This document shows, in pieces, positions 1 through 12,953 of a DNA stretch of 64,000 bases. The stretch comes from Collybiopsis luxurians FD-317 M1 (taxonomy: Eukaryota > Basidiomycota > Agaricomycetes > Agaricales > Omphalotaceae). Both the position numbers and the translations under genes were made by a program. The notes below the pieces were generated by a model. That model saw nothing but the letters and a program-made list of their open reading frames with translations. It did not search any database and had not been told where the DNA came from. The DNA is taken from the NCBI GenBank assembly GCA_000827265.1, contig KN834768.1, positions 101,355 through 165,354 on the forward strand, read 5' to 3'. Position 1 is the first letter of the stretch, and each line of letters begins with the position of its first letter.

Positions 1-849
1 AGCTGCAATTTATGGATCATTATGCCCCAATGGAGAGGAGTCCTAGATGGTTAACGAGACAACATTGGTATCACTTCTCACATAATGCTACTCAAAAAGG
101 CAGGCGAAAAAAGGGAGCAACAACTTGCGTCGGCGACACTTCATGCTGGTGTGGACTTCACTTTACATCAATCACTCCTTCATCTCCAGTTCCGGCTCAC
201 CTCATCATCCCATACAAGGACTCACATTTATCACAGCAAACCACTAGCAATCTTGAGCGTATTTGAATATGCATAATAATGCTTCCAACACAAATACTTA
301 AGATATACAAGCACGAATACAAGTAAGAGTAGGAATACAAGTAGTAGTAGGAATAGAGATGACAATAAAAATGGTAATGTACGCAGAATAGTATTGATTG
401 TATGTATATAATAGTAATAAGGTATACGAGTAGATGAATGTCTATATGAATGTCTGAACAAACCCCCCAACAACGAAAACACAAAAAACTGAAAATATAA
501 AGTAAAAAAAAAGGGGTTCACCATGACCATGATACCGAAGGAGGAGAAAAGGAGTCAATAAGCCAGTAGCGGACGAGAATAAAAAAACGAAAAAGGAAAA
601 CTTCATCTCCCTCACTCCAGTTTGCCAACAATCCCCTCTGACCCAGACACGAGGGAGGCAGGAAACGAAAGGGGCATGGAGTCGAACAGGCAATCCAGCC
701 CGACGTGATGCAAATGATCTGAGCTGAAGAGAGATGAATGATACTGATACATCTCAAAGACGTAGGGAAAGTAGAAAAAAGAGGAACAAAAGCCGCAATG
801 AGAAAAACCGGGCCGAGCCGAGCCGAGTCCTAGCGCGTTTTGAAGCTTG
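1..849. repeat. Receptor-F-box spacer block, copy 1
   Basis: The block matches 29810-31026 and 39200-40664, the sequence that follows the stop codons of NACHT-ankyrin copies 1 and 2. Its position implies that another NACHT-ankyrin gene, or its remains, ends a few hundred bases left of the window. No gene is seen within it. Confidence 0.75.
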
Positions 850-2113
850 TCAACATACCATAACCCCACGGAACACCTTCACATTATCCGTAATCTCCAA
901 CTTCACCCCACGAAGCGCGCACGCCATCTTTAACGAGGGCAGCTGCCTATGAAGCTTTCCGCCGTCCCACAGATTCACCGTCACTGCCTTCAACGACGAC
1001 GAATCACAACCTTAGGTCACCTCGACTCGCCTTGACAGCGTCCAACACACCCTGCAGCCCCATCTCCTTATCCATCCCGAACCCCAGGTACTCCAGTGTA
1101 CGGCCGCCGCAAAGTTTACTAACGGCCACACCCAAATCCCTCCCATCTTCAACACTAAACCTCTTCAAATTTGCACATTTTTCCAACACCCTTGCTGTCG
1201 CTCTCGAACACGAAGGGAGCGCAAGGGTGGTTAGAGTGGTATGGTGGGTATGAAGGAGGTGATGTAGGACTGCTTGCGAAGTAGAAACCGAAGTAGCAGA
1301 AGCAGCGGTAGAAATCGAAGAAGAGGAAGAAGGGTCTCTTTCGAATTCCAGAGTATGAAGCGTCTCAGGCGAATGGTACAAGAGTCATCAGAAGAAATCG
1401 ATGGAGGGGGAGGATTGGAAGCTCAGCCCGAGCTTTTCGAGGGAGTAGGGGAAGGGTTTGAGGGATGATGAGGAGGGTGAAGAGGATCGTGATGACGGAA
1501 GTAGAAGCTCTGGGGGCATGCCTCCAATGACGAGAGACTTGAGCGTGGTCCACACGCCGAGTAACTGTGTTAGTGCATGCCTGTTATCTGACTAATTCGT
1601 AAACCGAAATGAAGAAATCTGGGGTCCCGATTTCAGCAGTTTAATAATACATTCGTCGAATGCACTTCCCCCCGATGAAACAGACCCATACAAAGAAAGA
1701 TCCAGCCTATCCTGTCCAGATTCCGACAAAGCATCATCCCGGTGGCGAAATTGCGCTGAGCAGGGCCGCAAGACTGGTTAGGATTGAGAGAAGCGCGGAT
1801 GGAGTTTAGTATTAGGTGGCGGAAGAGAAGCTTTTGGGCGGGCAGGGACCACATTTTGCATGCTAGAGTGAAATTCCTAAAGGCAGTTTTGTTGTTCGGC
1901 TCAGATTCGTTGTAGGCTGCGTCCATTATAGTCAAGATGATTTTGAGGCAGATCATGGGTGAGTAGGAGCATGATCTGGGGGTAATAGAAAGGGAGTCTA
2001 GCGAGCATTGTGGAACAGTTAGGTCGAAAGAAACTTGGATTTTGGAATTTGGCTGGAGCAAAGCGATCAGAGCGGTAACAGGAATATCGTAGCAGAGAAC
2101 TTACATGGTGCAC
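850..2113 (-). pseudogene. Broken F-box gene, copy A
   Basis: The sequence matches the intact F-box gene at 40665-42008 almost end to end (PCSRATARVLEKC, DLTVPQ, LILNS are recognisable) but in fragments. A tryptophan codon in FTNWSD has become a stop near 1590, and the frame changes at least once between ~1360 and ~1640. The first-exon start is also changed near 2110. Confidence 0.8.
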
Positions 2114-2169
2114 ATCGATAGAACAGCATGAAGGACTCGGACAAGCTGTGAGTCATGTTTACAGTAGCC

Positions 2170-4780
2170 AGTCATCGCAGTCGCGGTAAAAGACGCGGAG
2201 CGCGACTGTGAGAAAAATTCGTTAGCCTTTTGCTCCTCGTCCTTCGAAGTTGTCTATGGCCTTCAAAATCAATCACAGAATAACATAGGTACCTCCATTT
2301 GCACCACAGAGATGTAATCAGTGGTATCATAGCATGTACAAGACCAATATACAGGAAAAAAACCAACATGTATTCGACTAATTTGAAGGTATATACACCT
2401 AAGCTACACGTCTATACTCTATGAGACGACATGTATGATCTAGCACACGTCAACACTGCGCACCAAACTCGTCTGGGTATTCACATCATACATAGCACCC
2501 AGAACCTATAGTCAAATGCATGGTATCCAGGACTCTCTGTACATTGCGTCAGGAAAGACAACTCATAGACAAGTAAACCGGCTTACTGTAGTTACAAATT
2601 AAAAGATATCTCATCAAAGCCCCTCCAATTCGTCTCGGATCTGGATCACCGTCCTTGAGGGAAGTATCGGAACAACCATGAGCTACATTCCGGGAGTAAA
2701 TTATCCTCTGTTAAAGGCCAAACGTCAATGGACAAGTTCTTGCTGAATGCGGCTCCAACTCACTTGGGAATATGTCATCCTCTGAACACTTCTTGACTCT
2801 AGTATGTTCATCGCCTGCACTAGAAAACTCTCCATGCGATCTTCTCGTCATCGCCAGCCTCCAGCGCTCAAATTGACCTAACAGCACGAACACGGTACGC
2901 GGCGAAATGCGGCCAGAAATAGAATAAGCTAAGACGGTTCGGCATTTTAATGGTCGATGGAAAAATTCGGTGGGATTACTGAAATGGTTGAGGAAAACAA
3001 AGGGTGATATCATTTGGTCGACGTTTGCATTCTGAATCCAGGCTCAGTCGATTAACGGGTGCAAAGGTATCGAGAGATTCACTTTGTGTAGCGCGTTCAG
3101 AACCCTTTCACGCTTCGTCGTCAGCTCCCCAGAAATTCGTTGCTCGAAGGGCGTTAACCGCTGCGCAAATCGCTCTCTCGACAAGGCTAAATTCTTGTCT
3201 CCCTCTTTTGCTTTCGTCAATTTTTGGCCAAGAACAGTCCTAGGAACCGAGAGCTTTACGAGCGTTTCGGGGGAGAAGAGATCGTTTCAGGTTCGACGCT
3301 GGATGTGATGTAGTAGATTGTACGCATAAAGATGTACTGTCGCTCGCTGCAAGCATAGTTGCTTGCAGGGAGATCGGTCTACGTCGTGCTAGTATCAGTA
3401 AATAATGAATTATGAAATACGGACTAGGCCCAGGGTAGACGGGAAAATGACTCACTTGATATACATCCCTTGCCACACGAAACAGCAGCCCCGAACCAAT
3501 GGTGCCCTGACGTTCTTCCTCATGCTCATTACACAGACCGTCCTCACATCCTTATTCAAATGGGAACAATGGCATATGTCAGGCGACAATCTATAGAGAG
3601 CGTCCGATGTACGCCTGTATCGAGCATTGCAGAGCGACTGGTCCCTTGGACGAGGATGAACTCCCGCTGTGGAAGCTGGACCACCGATAAATTCAAATGG
3701 CGCTGCATGATGTTGAAGGAGTAGAGGTAGGACATGTACGTGTCATGAGGAGGCTGCCAGCAAGAGCCCAAGTTATGGAGAAGACGACCTAAGGGTGGAG
3801 AAGGGGTGGGACGTCCCGACATGGCGTTGGATACAGCATGGAGCGAAACGTGCCAAAAGAAAAGAGGAAGGATGTGTGTAAGCGGGGCAGGAAGACGACA
3901 AAATGGCCAGATGAATGTCTGAAGGCTGTAAGACGAGATGAGTTATTAACTACATCTTGAGAGCAAAGCCAAGTCGTACCTTTCGTGGTCGGCCCATTGA
4001 GAGGAATCCACGAACATGTCCAAAGCTTGATTATCCTCCTCTCTCTCCATCCCAGCTTCGCCAAATCATGTTCCATCCAGACGAAAATTGTACAGGAACC
4101 GAGGAAGGACTGGAATGTACGGTCACCCGACTGGCATCGAAAGAAAAGCCTCAGGAAGCGGGAGGAGCGCTGATGGGCATCGGGAGATAAAGAATGATAA
4201 TGCAGATGACGCTGGAGACGAGTGCAGCCTTAGTTGAAGGAGTAGTGCACCATGCTAGGTTGGTGGTATTAATGAAACTCCAGGTGTGATTTATACACGA
4301 CGAGCTTACCTGCATGGTACAAATTAGGCTTCTTCAACTCCCGCCTTCCAAGTAAGGTCTAAGCGACACCTCAGTGGCAACACAGGGTACCGAATCGAGT
4401 ATCTTGTTCCTGGCGAGCACAGTAAGCAAGATAGAAAAGTAATTGAGGTCCTCGGTGTTACTTCACTCGTCCACACATTTCGAACTATGTAATCTCTGCA
4501 TTTAACAATTATGGGAGGCACAGTAATCAGCACGAAAATAACCAGTCAGAGAAGTTGATTTTAGTGCTTGAGTATGCAGTTGCCCTGACAATAGAGAATG
4601 GACTGGAGACGCGAAACCTGCTGCGAGGTAAATGGAAAGAGGCGATGGGAACTAGACGTAGACGCCCGGGCACCGAGAAGGCGCCCAATGTTGTCTTTTC
4701 GCACGCATAGCTATCCGTGCCAAAGAGTAAGTAAATTGCAGAAGCTGGGTGGGAACGAGGCTGAACAAGTGGACGTAATG
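2170..4780. repeat. Receptor upstream block, copy 1 (in front of the WD40 receptor)
   Basis: Shared words with the blocks at 21900-23960, 32350-34300 and, inverted, 58600-60240 include parts of 2900-3300 (cttcgtcg, ctcgaagggcgttaac), 3640-3680 (cgaggatgaactcccgctgt) and 4480-4560 (atctctgcatttaacaatta, aaccagtcag). Short reading frames on the strand opposite the receptor may be remains of an old gene, which I cannot identify. Confidence 0.65.
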
Positions 4781-5112
4781 TGAAAGCTAGGCTCATCCCT
4801 CGAGATAAGATAGTCATAAATGGTCGGCTAGTGAACGAAAGTGTTCTGGGGTTTGGCCCAGCACGAGTGATAACAAAAGTGGTAACAAACACGCAAAGAC
4901 CAAATCTTCGGTGGCTCGAATGTTTCGGAATTTTGTATGAGTGTATGAATGGGAGAGAGTAGGGTGACGCGAAAACTGTCGCCAGCTTTGAGAGACAGAT
5001 AGGAGAGAAGGAAAGTTTCGAATTTGACACACAGGCGTCTCTCACGCCTTCAGCCAGATGACACGACCCCATGATACCATATTGATATATTGATATTGGC
5101 CTTTCCGCAGCG

Positions 5113-5120
5113 TATATATA
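5113..5120 (+). promoter_or_regulatory. TATA box of the NACHT-WD40 gene
   Basis: The run TATATATA lies about 95 nt before the preferred ATG at 5215. It is the only clear TATA element in the last 200 bases upstream. Confidence 0.6.
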
Positions 5121-5214
5121 CGAGGTAGATATCACGATGAAAGTTTTCCCTCCAAGCTTTGACCACTATCACGGCTTACTCTCGAAATCTCTGAACTCAT
5201 CACTCGCTGTTCAA

Positions 5215-8200
5215 ATGGCATCTGTCACAACCAATTTGACCCCGGCAGCTATAGCGGCACTGCCAACTCAAGTGGTGGATCCCGCAACTCAAGAACTTAC
5301 TAGACTTTGGCAGGAGGCTGCTGAAAGGTTCAAACAGGACCAAGCAGTAAAGCTCCCGGAATGGGACGCAACTCTCCAAAAGATGACTTCTTGTGATTCT
5401 GTCGAGGACATCTGTATTATTCTTGAACAAGATTTTTTCACCAAGGTCAAAGAAGCTCGTGGTAGTACAAAATGGATAAGCCTGCGAGAAAAATATTTGA
5501 AGCCAACTGTGGAGATCATCCTGAAGTTCAATGATGTGTTTGCAGAGCTTGCAGCATTCTTTGTATGTTCTGATCATAAAATGCTTTTGCTATCTATAAC
5601 ATTATTCATATGCTGTAGCCAACTGTACCTGGTGGCAAGGCCATTTTTGTAGCCTTTGGTGTGCTGTTACAGGTTTGTGGCACTATATCAATGTTTTTCA
5701 TACTCTTAGACTCTGGAACACATAGGCTACTAAGGGAGTTAGTGGATGGTTTGATAATCTCAATGATTTCTTTAGCGACTTGAAGGAATTCCTCAAACCA
5801 TTGTCAATGTTAATACCTTTTCGCAAAGAAATGGGGAATGCATATTATGAAATAGTTTCTGCGATCCTTACCCTTATTATCGAAGTGGTCTATGCTGCAA
5901 TGAAGAAAGTTAGTAAAGGCAAGGTGGTACTGCGAATCAGTATGTACTGGTATTTTTGTTTCCTTGTTTGATATTCACTCTTGTTTTGATAGAGCTATAT
6001 TGGGATGCACTGGTGAATTCTAAGGAAGTAGAAGAGGCTCGAGACCGTCTCAATAAACTCATGGACAAAGCAAGGGATTTTACATGGGCAGTAACTGCCA
6101 AGCATGGAATTGAAACACATCAAACAAGTATTTACCCTTTACAGCTTACTTACAATTTACAAAAGTTAACTTGTTTTTACACAGATCAGCAGATTTTACA
6201 AATTCTGTATGGTTTACAAAATCAGAAGACAGAAATATTGCTTGAAATGAAGATGTATCTGGAAGAATGTAAAGGCTATTTTATGTTGAAGGTGGTTATA
6301 TGGCTAACAATATTGTTACCTACAGCTCAGCTGGAAGAAAAGCTTGACAAGAAGTTGAATCCTGTTAAAACTGCTTACATCAACAGTGACAGAGTCTGCC
6401 TGGAAGGAACTAGGGTCCAAATCCTAGAAAAGATATCTCAGTGGATATTGAACCCTGAAGATAATTCTCCACAAAAGTTTCTTCTTTGTGGCGCTGCTGG
6501 TACAGGCAAATCTGCTATCTGCCATGCTATTGGGAAAAGATTCAAGGAAATGAACTGTCTCGGGGCTTTTTTTGCCTTTGACCGCACATTTGCTGCAGAG
6601 AGGACCCCAATTCGAGCTGTACAGAGTATTGCATATGGACTAGGAAAAAATATTCCAGATTTTGGAAAGGCTTTGATGAAAATCTTGAAGGAAGATTCAG
6701 ACATCCTACAAGACTCTAGCATAAAAGAGCAGTGGAAAAAGCTTATTCTGGAACCAGCCCAAGGTCTTAATGAACTTAGGCCGGTAGTTATTATTGTAGA
6801 TGCCCTTGATGAAAGTGGGGAACCGAATGTGGATAGCCCAAGAGATAAATTGGTATCTTTGCTACTAGATGACAAACAGGATCTTCCAAAGAATCTTTAC
6901 ATTTTTATGACATCACGCCTGGAGCATGATATTATGAAGCATTTGGATCAAAATTTGAAAGGTCTTTGTATCGAGAACATGAATGATCTACAGGAAACTG
7001 CAATGGATATTTCTAAATATGTGCTCTATCGTATTACTAAAGCAAAGAAGATCAATCAAATCAATGAAAGCCAATGCGAGCTTCTTGCTGAAAAGGCTGA
7101 GGGATACTTCCAATGGGCAGCTACAGTTTGTAATGAATTGTGCAGGGATGAAGCAGGGGTTAAACCCAAGAAGTTATTTCAACGGTTCCTAGAACTTGCA
7201 CCAAAATCCAAACAAAATACCTATCCACTAGATGAGACATACAAATTCATTTTGCAGCAACGGTTCAATTATCTGAATGAGGAAGTCATGGAAGAATATA
7301 GAAAAGTGATGTCCCAAGTTCTGGCATCACTTGAGCCTCTTTCACAACAGTCACTACAGAGGCTTCAGAGTGCATGTTTTAGGCAAAAAGAAGATGATAA
7401 TGAGATAGAAGAAGATGAAGAACCAGAAGTGGATATAGTGATCAAGTTTCTTGGGTCTCTATTTACCGGAGTGCATAGACCCGATATTCCTGTTGAGCCA
7501 GTCCACACATCTATTCGGGACTTCCTCTTGGACAAAAATAGAAGTGGGGATTATGCTGTAGACATATTTCAGGGCCATATGACCATGACACTAGGCACCA
7601 TTAGACTGATGACTGAGAAATTACATTTCAATATCTGCAACCTGGAAAATTCACATAGGTTCAATTCAGAAGTAAAAGACCTTCCAGATAAGATAATAAG
7701 CCACATACCATCAGAGCTTAGATATGCTTGTTGCCACTGGGATTTTCATCTTGCTGCCATTCAACCCACTAATAGTATTATGTCACTGTTGACAAAATTC
7801 ATTTGCTCTGAATTTTCACTTTATTGGATGGAGGCGCTTAGTATTCTGGATGGAGTTAGTGTGATCTCGAGAAGCATATTTAATATGATAAAGTGGATAA
7901 AGCCAATGGAAACGGTATGTATCATAATATGACAACTTGAATTTAAATGTTGATAGATTCTATCAGATATCAGGGTTGTACAAAGATTTGCAAACAACTG
8001 GGCAAGAATTAAAATCATTTCTCTTTGTCTTTGGAAAAATTTTATCAGAGTCAACACCGCATATATATCTTTCAGCATTGCCGTTCATCCCAAAGAATTC
8101 CAAACTTCAAGAGATGTATGTGTCCCAATTCACCAATCTATTGAAGGTGTGTTGTGGCCATAGAATCAATTGGCCATACCTACAAGCCATACTTCAAACA

Positions 8201-10300
8201 CACACACAGGATGTTTGTTCGGTTGTCTTTTCACCAGATGGAAAGAAGATTGCATCTGGATCAGATGATGGTTCAGTGCAAATTTGGGATGCAGAAACAG
8301 GGGAACGCCAAGGAAAGCTGTTGAAAGGGCATACCAAACATGTCAATTCTGTTGCCTTTTCCCCAGATGGAATGAAAATTGTATCTGGGTCAGATGATAC
8401 CTCAGTGCAAATCTGGAATGTAGAGACTGGAGAACCCCAAGGACTGCCATTGCAAGGGCATACAGATTGGGTCAATTCTGTTGCATTTTCCCCAGATGGA
8501 AAGAAAATTGTATCTGGGTCAAATGATAAGTCACTGAGAGTCTGGGATGCAGGAACAGGAAAGCCCCAAGGACAGCCATGGCAAGGGCACATACTCTCAG
8601 TTGTTTCTGTAGCCTTTTCCCCAGATGGAAAGAGGATTGTATCTGGGTCCCATGATAAATTAGTGCAAATCTGGGATGCCGAGACAGGGAAACCTCAAGG
8701 ACAGCCATTGCAAGGACACACAAACTCAGTCTTGTCTGTTGCCTTTTCCCCTGATGGAAAGAGAATTGCATCTGGTTCAGCTGATAACTCTGTGAGGATC
8801 TGGGATGTAGAAGCAGGGGAACTTCAAGGACAGCCATTGCAAAGGCATACAAACTTTGTCTTATCTGTTGCCTTTTCCCCAGATGGAAAGAGAATTGTAT
8901 CTGGGTCCAATGATAACTCAGTGCAGATCTGGAATACAGAGACAGGGGAACCTGAAGGACAGCCATTGCAAGGGCACACAGGCTGGGTCAATTCTGTTGC
9001 CTTTTCCCCAGATGGAAAGAGAATTGCATCTGGATCAGGGGATAATTCAGTGCGGATCTGGGATGCAGAAACAAGAGAGTCCCATGAACAGCCATCTGAA
9101 GGACACTCAGCCTTGGTTTTTTCTGTTGCCTTTTCCCCAGATGGAAGGAGAGTTGTTTCTGGGTCAGATGATAACTCACTGCGGATCTGGGATGCAGAGA
9201 CAGGGAAACCCCATGGTCAGCCATTGGAAGGGCACAGGTATGAGGTCTACTGTGCTGCGTTTTCCCCAGATGGAACAAAGATTGTATCTGGGTCAGGTGA
9301 TAACTCAATGCGGATCTGGGATGCAGAGACAGGGGAATCCCAAGGACAACCATTGCAAGGGCACACAGGGCCAATCAGTTGTGTTGCATTTTCCCCAGAT
9401 GGAAAGAAAATTGTATCAGGGTCCCATGATAACTTGATCCAAATCTGGGATGCAGAGACAAGGGAACCTCAAGGACAACCATTGCAAGGGCATACAAGGG
9501 AAATTTTTTGTGTTGCATTTTCCCCAGATGGAAAAAGAATTGTATCAGGGTCTTCTGATCACTCAGTGCGAATCTGGAATGCAGAAACAGGGGAACCTCA
9601 AGGATTGCCACTGCATGGGCACACAAACTGGGTCAATTCTGTTGCCTTTTTCCCAGATGGAAAGAGAATTGTGTCTGGGTCAAGTGATGAATCACTGAAG
9701 ATCTGGGATGTAGAAACAGGGAAACCTCAGGGAGAGCCATTGGAAGGCCACACAAGCTTAGTCTTTTCTGTTGCTGTTTCCCCTGATGGAAAGAGAATTG
9801 TTTCTGGATCAGATGATTACTCTGTGCGCATCTGGGATGCAGAAACAGGGAAACTTCAAGGACAGATCCTGCAAGGGCACAGTGGACCAGTCAATTCTGT
9901 TGCCTTCTCACCAAATGGAAAGAGAATTGTATCTGGGTCAGATGATATGTCAGTGCGGATCTGGGAGGTAGAGGACACAGAAATTGAAGGACTACAACAA
10001 AAATCTGGTGAACAGACCTTAATGACTACAGTGGTTCAATCAAAGCCGAGGTCCTTTCTATCATTCTGTCCTTGGCACTCCGACCATGTTTACCCTCATC
10101 CCACATTACTGAATCTTACTTTAACAGAAGATGGTTGGCTTTGTGACTCAAACTCCTCTCTTGTCTTATGGATTCCCCCTGAATATCAATCATGTCTTAT
10201 GTTCCCACCCATGCAGCTACTGATGTCACAGGCTCATCCTGCCTCACTAAATCTGAATAATTTCGTATTTGGAAAAGATTGGACCAAATGCTACAGATAG
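5215..10300 (+). CDS. Goodbye-NACHT-WD40 STAND receptor (NLR-like), 7 exons, intact
   Basis: Predicted exons are 5215-5562, 5619-5672, 5726-5939, 5993-6127, 6185-6268, 6326-7914 and 7967-10300; all junctions are GT..AG, introns are 52-57 nt, and the sum gives 1585 aa. Residues ~25-150 resemble the fungal 'Goodbye' N-terminal domain (LWQEAAERFKQD, then PGGKAIFVAFGVLLQATKGV). The NACHT core has Walker A GAAGTGKS at ~334-341 and Walker B VVIIVDALDES at ~431-441. From ~890 to ~1485 lie 14 WD40 units of 43 aa (SVAFSPDGKRIVSGS..D.SV.IWDAETG), enough for two seven-bladed propellers. Family knowledge: such proteins are signal-transducing ATPases, some acting in heterokaryon incompatibility; the ligand is unknown here. 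I prefer the ATG at 5215 to the in-frame one at 5137, because 5137 is only ~17 nt after the TATA box at 5113 and likely precedes the transcription start. The gene follows the upstream block shared with the NACHT-ankyrin genes. Confidence 0.9.
8209..9970 (+). repeat. 14 tandem WD40-encoding units of 129 nt
   Basis: Each unit is 129 nt (43 codons) and nearly identical at DNA level (a recurring ccagatggaaagagaattgt core). Differences cluster at the two codons after GHT, the residue after SGS, and a few positions after IWD. Such homogeneity suggests repeat exchange within the gene. Confidence 0.9.
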
Positions 10301-11440
10301 GTAACCACATTCTGTTACTTTTCAATCTCTCTATATTCATAACTAAATTCATCTTCACCTAGTCTCATTAAGGCAAATATCCTCCATTTCGATGATTCAA
10401 ATTTAAATGATCTTCACTGATCTACTTTGTGTACCACATTGACCTACATTAAATTTTCTTTTCACAATACGTAGATATGCATTCCCAGCTATTCATCTGG
10501 TTCACAATCGTGGCACCATATGCCTGACCCATTCTTATGTCCTTATGTAGCTTTTCCTTGTGGTGTCTTATATGATATGAGAACACTATCCCTATATATT
10601 GTTTCTTTCACTGCTATCACCTGAAGCACTACTGTCTATCTGACTGTCTCATTCAGTGCTTAATGTTTTATCTCCTTTGGCTTATCTCACTTTATTTCTT
10701 TTATTGTCTCAAATGTCTTTCTCTGCTTATTTTTGTACAAACTTGTTATACTTACCAATAGAATTGTCTTTCACACTGACTCAGGAACTCTGCAACACAC
10801 CTGGCAAGTAAGTACATTGCACAGTATGCACTAACACGAAACCAATGATGTTCTTGTTGTGGATTTAAATAATTCAGTATACTTGTGCACTCGGTTGTTA
10901 GACCTTTATGTACAATTGCCTGGGTACCCCCAGTGGCTTGTACGGTCATTATACATACTACCTACTACCTACAATAGCTACCAGAATGTTCTACAAAGTA
11001 CTACTGTAAGTAGACTTAGTAAGTGTAAACTACAGATGATTAATACCATATATACTAAGATTCTACACATTGGGTTCTACTTGCACCTCATGAGTCTGTG
11101 CTTATTTACTCTCAATCGCAAACAATGAGTAATGGAATAATGTATTGCTGCAACCAGTATTAGCAATAGTATTTTACCGACTTGCCTGTAAACGTGCCGT
11201 TTACCGGCAGCAGCTTATGTACGATTCGATTATATATCTCTCGGCTTACTGGCCGCTACAGACATTCTCTTCTTTCTCTTTGATCTCCACCATCCTTTTT
11301 TTCTTCGTGTCTTCTTGCAATAGAATGTGGTTTACTCAAGTAGTCTGACTGTGAGTGTTTCGCACCTTAGTGCGTTTCCATTTCCACAGCCATTCAGTGG
11401 TTGTTTCAAGGGGTGCCCGGATGGTGAACCTGTTATATCG

Positions 11441-11490
11441 GGTTGAAAATTTTTTTAAGGCCAGCGCCAAGACACCGACTGACTGACCGG
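11441..11490. repeat. Dispersed ~50-bp repeat, copy 1
   Basis: Shares ggtt.aaaattttt..aagg, ccaagacacc and gac.gacc.acc words with 12905-12953. Possibly the end of a transposable element; the element itself is not recognisable. Confidence 0.5.
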
Positions 11491-11794
11491 TCACATGTAT
11501 CTCCATATATGGATATTCCCCTGGTCTTGAGTCATTAAGTTCTGACAGCAACATTTCCTCCAATGGTTCATAGTCAGATTACTGATTATACATTATTCAT
11601 AGCTTCCTGAATTCCTTGGAATTGTATCCTAACCACCTGTAAATTTGCATTGCTTACCCCAATCAATGTGAACTACAGGAGCAGCAAACCCCATTACTCT
11701 GATGTCAGGGAAGCCCTGTACAGCAAATATACTCACCCATTTTGTTTCACATCCAGTCTTGACTTTTATACCTTGTTAATGATAAAGATTGACC

Positions 11795-11850
11795 AAGCTG
11801 GGAATTTGGGGACAATGCTCTAACCAACTGAGCTACTCCACCATTGGTGT
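11795..11850 (-). other. tRNA-like fragment (degenerate tRNA or SINE head)
   Basis: On the minus strand TAGCTCAGTTGG (forward 11824-11835) is a perfect Pol III A box within GGTGGAG-TAGCTCAGTTGGTTA. A proper T arm and B box do not follow at the right distance, so it is not a functional tRNA. Confidence 0.5.
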
Positions 11851-12427
11851 CCAATGGATGTGGATTCAATCTCAAGCTAACATACCTTAATAGAGAAAAT
11901 AAGAAATAGATATTCAGTATTTTTCATAGAAATTTCCCCACAGCCTATACACTTGCTGTTTTGATCTCTACTTGAGCTTCGCCTGGTACTACAAAACCCA
12001 CAAATATTGAGGCATACATAGAGTAACTAAATAGGTATTTGGTGTTTGCATGAAGCTGGCTCTTAAGCAGGGTGCACATGCATTGATACACTGAATTGAC
12101 TTCCTCAAGCAGCTCATTAGAGCTTCCATTAGCTTGTAGCCTCTATGGTGTTGAATGAGTATACAGCTCATTCACTGTAGCCTGGAGTATCTGTAAATAC
12201 TACAGCAGAGACTACATATACTTGTAAGTAATAAATAACTAAAGGAATTGTTAAATCCAACGCGTAGATGTGTACGGACATGTGACTGTTCCGAGTAGGT
12301 GTCCTGAAGTTTGTTTCTCCTGAAGATACTTCCGTGGTATTTGTCCTACCTCTCCTGTTTCACAATAGTTCTTCCTATCTATTTACAAATTGTTTTTCCT
12401 ATTTATATTTTGTGTTTTCGTCGTGAC

Positions 12428-12458
12428 ACCCTCAGAACTTCTACTACGTTCTGAGGGT
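12428..12458. repeat. Perfect 11-bp hairpin
   Basis: accctcagaac at 12428-12438 is the exact reverse complement of gttctgagggt at 12448-12458, with a 9-nt loop. A shorter version of the same motif recurs at ~12546-12567. Confidence 0.7.
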
Positions 12459-12507
12459 ACGTCTATATATTTTTCTTACAGTTCATTCATATACTGATTC
12501 ACCTACT

Positions 12508-12594
12508 GTCTTCATGTACTTACGTAGAACTATAGGTAATGAGGAGAACTTCTACTATGTTCTGAGGTCTTCGTGTACTTACGTAGAACTATAG
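12508..12594. repeat. Two direct copies of a 28-bp motif
   Basis: Copies at 12508-12535 and 12567-12594 share tacttacgtagaactatag and differ at one base (cat/cgt), separated by the weaker hairpin copy. Confidence 0.7.
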
Positions 12595-12904
12595 ATTTAA
12601 CAGGAATGATAATGTAACTCACCTCAGAGCTTGAATGAGATAGTCAAAGTGTCTGAGGAGAGGTAATCTACATAGCACTCTATATATACTAAGGCTAGGG
12701 TCAAAAAGAGGGTGCAGGATGGAGAAGTTGAACTGAAATAATAAAGAGCAAATAGTATAAGTATAGTCTATCTACTCGTGTCTGTGTTTGATAAAAGATA
12801 AGATAACAACATACTTCAACATAGGGAGCATACTTAGAGCCTCTAAATATTACTTCTAAAATTTTTTGCCCCACGTGCACCTTGAATGGTGGAAAAGACA
12901 ATAC

Positions 12905-12953
12905 AGGTTAAAATTTTTCAAGGACCTGGCCAAGACACCAACCGACCAACCCG
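12905..12953. repeat. Dispersed ~50-bp repeat, copy 2
   Basis: Partner of 11441-11490, in the same orientation. Confidence 0.5.

Noticed and set aside
5137..5214. Upstream in-frame ATG at 5137 as the WD40 receptor start
   Set aside because: It is only ~17 nt from the TATA box and adds 26 residues without domain character; possible but less likely than 5215.
8472..9626. Long minus- and plus-frame ORFs across the WD40 region
   Set aside because: They are shadow frames of the 129-nt repeat; periodic sequence keeps other frames open by chance.
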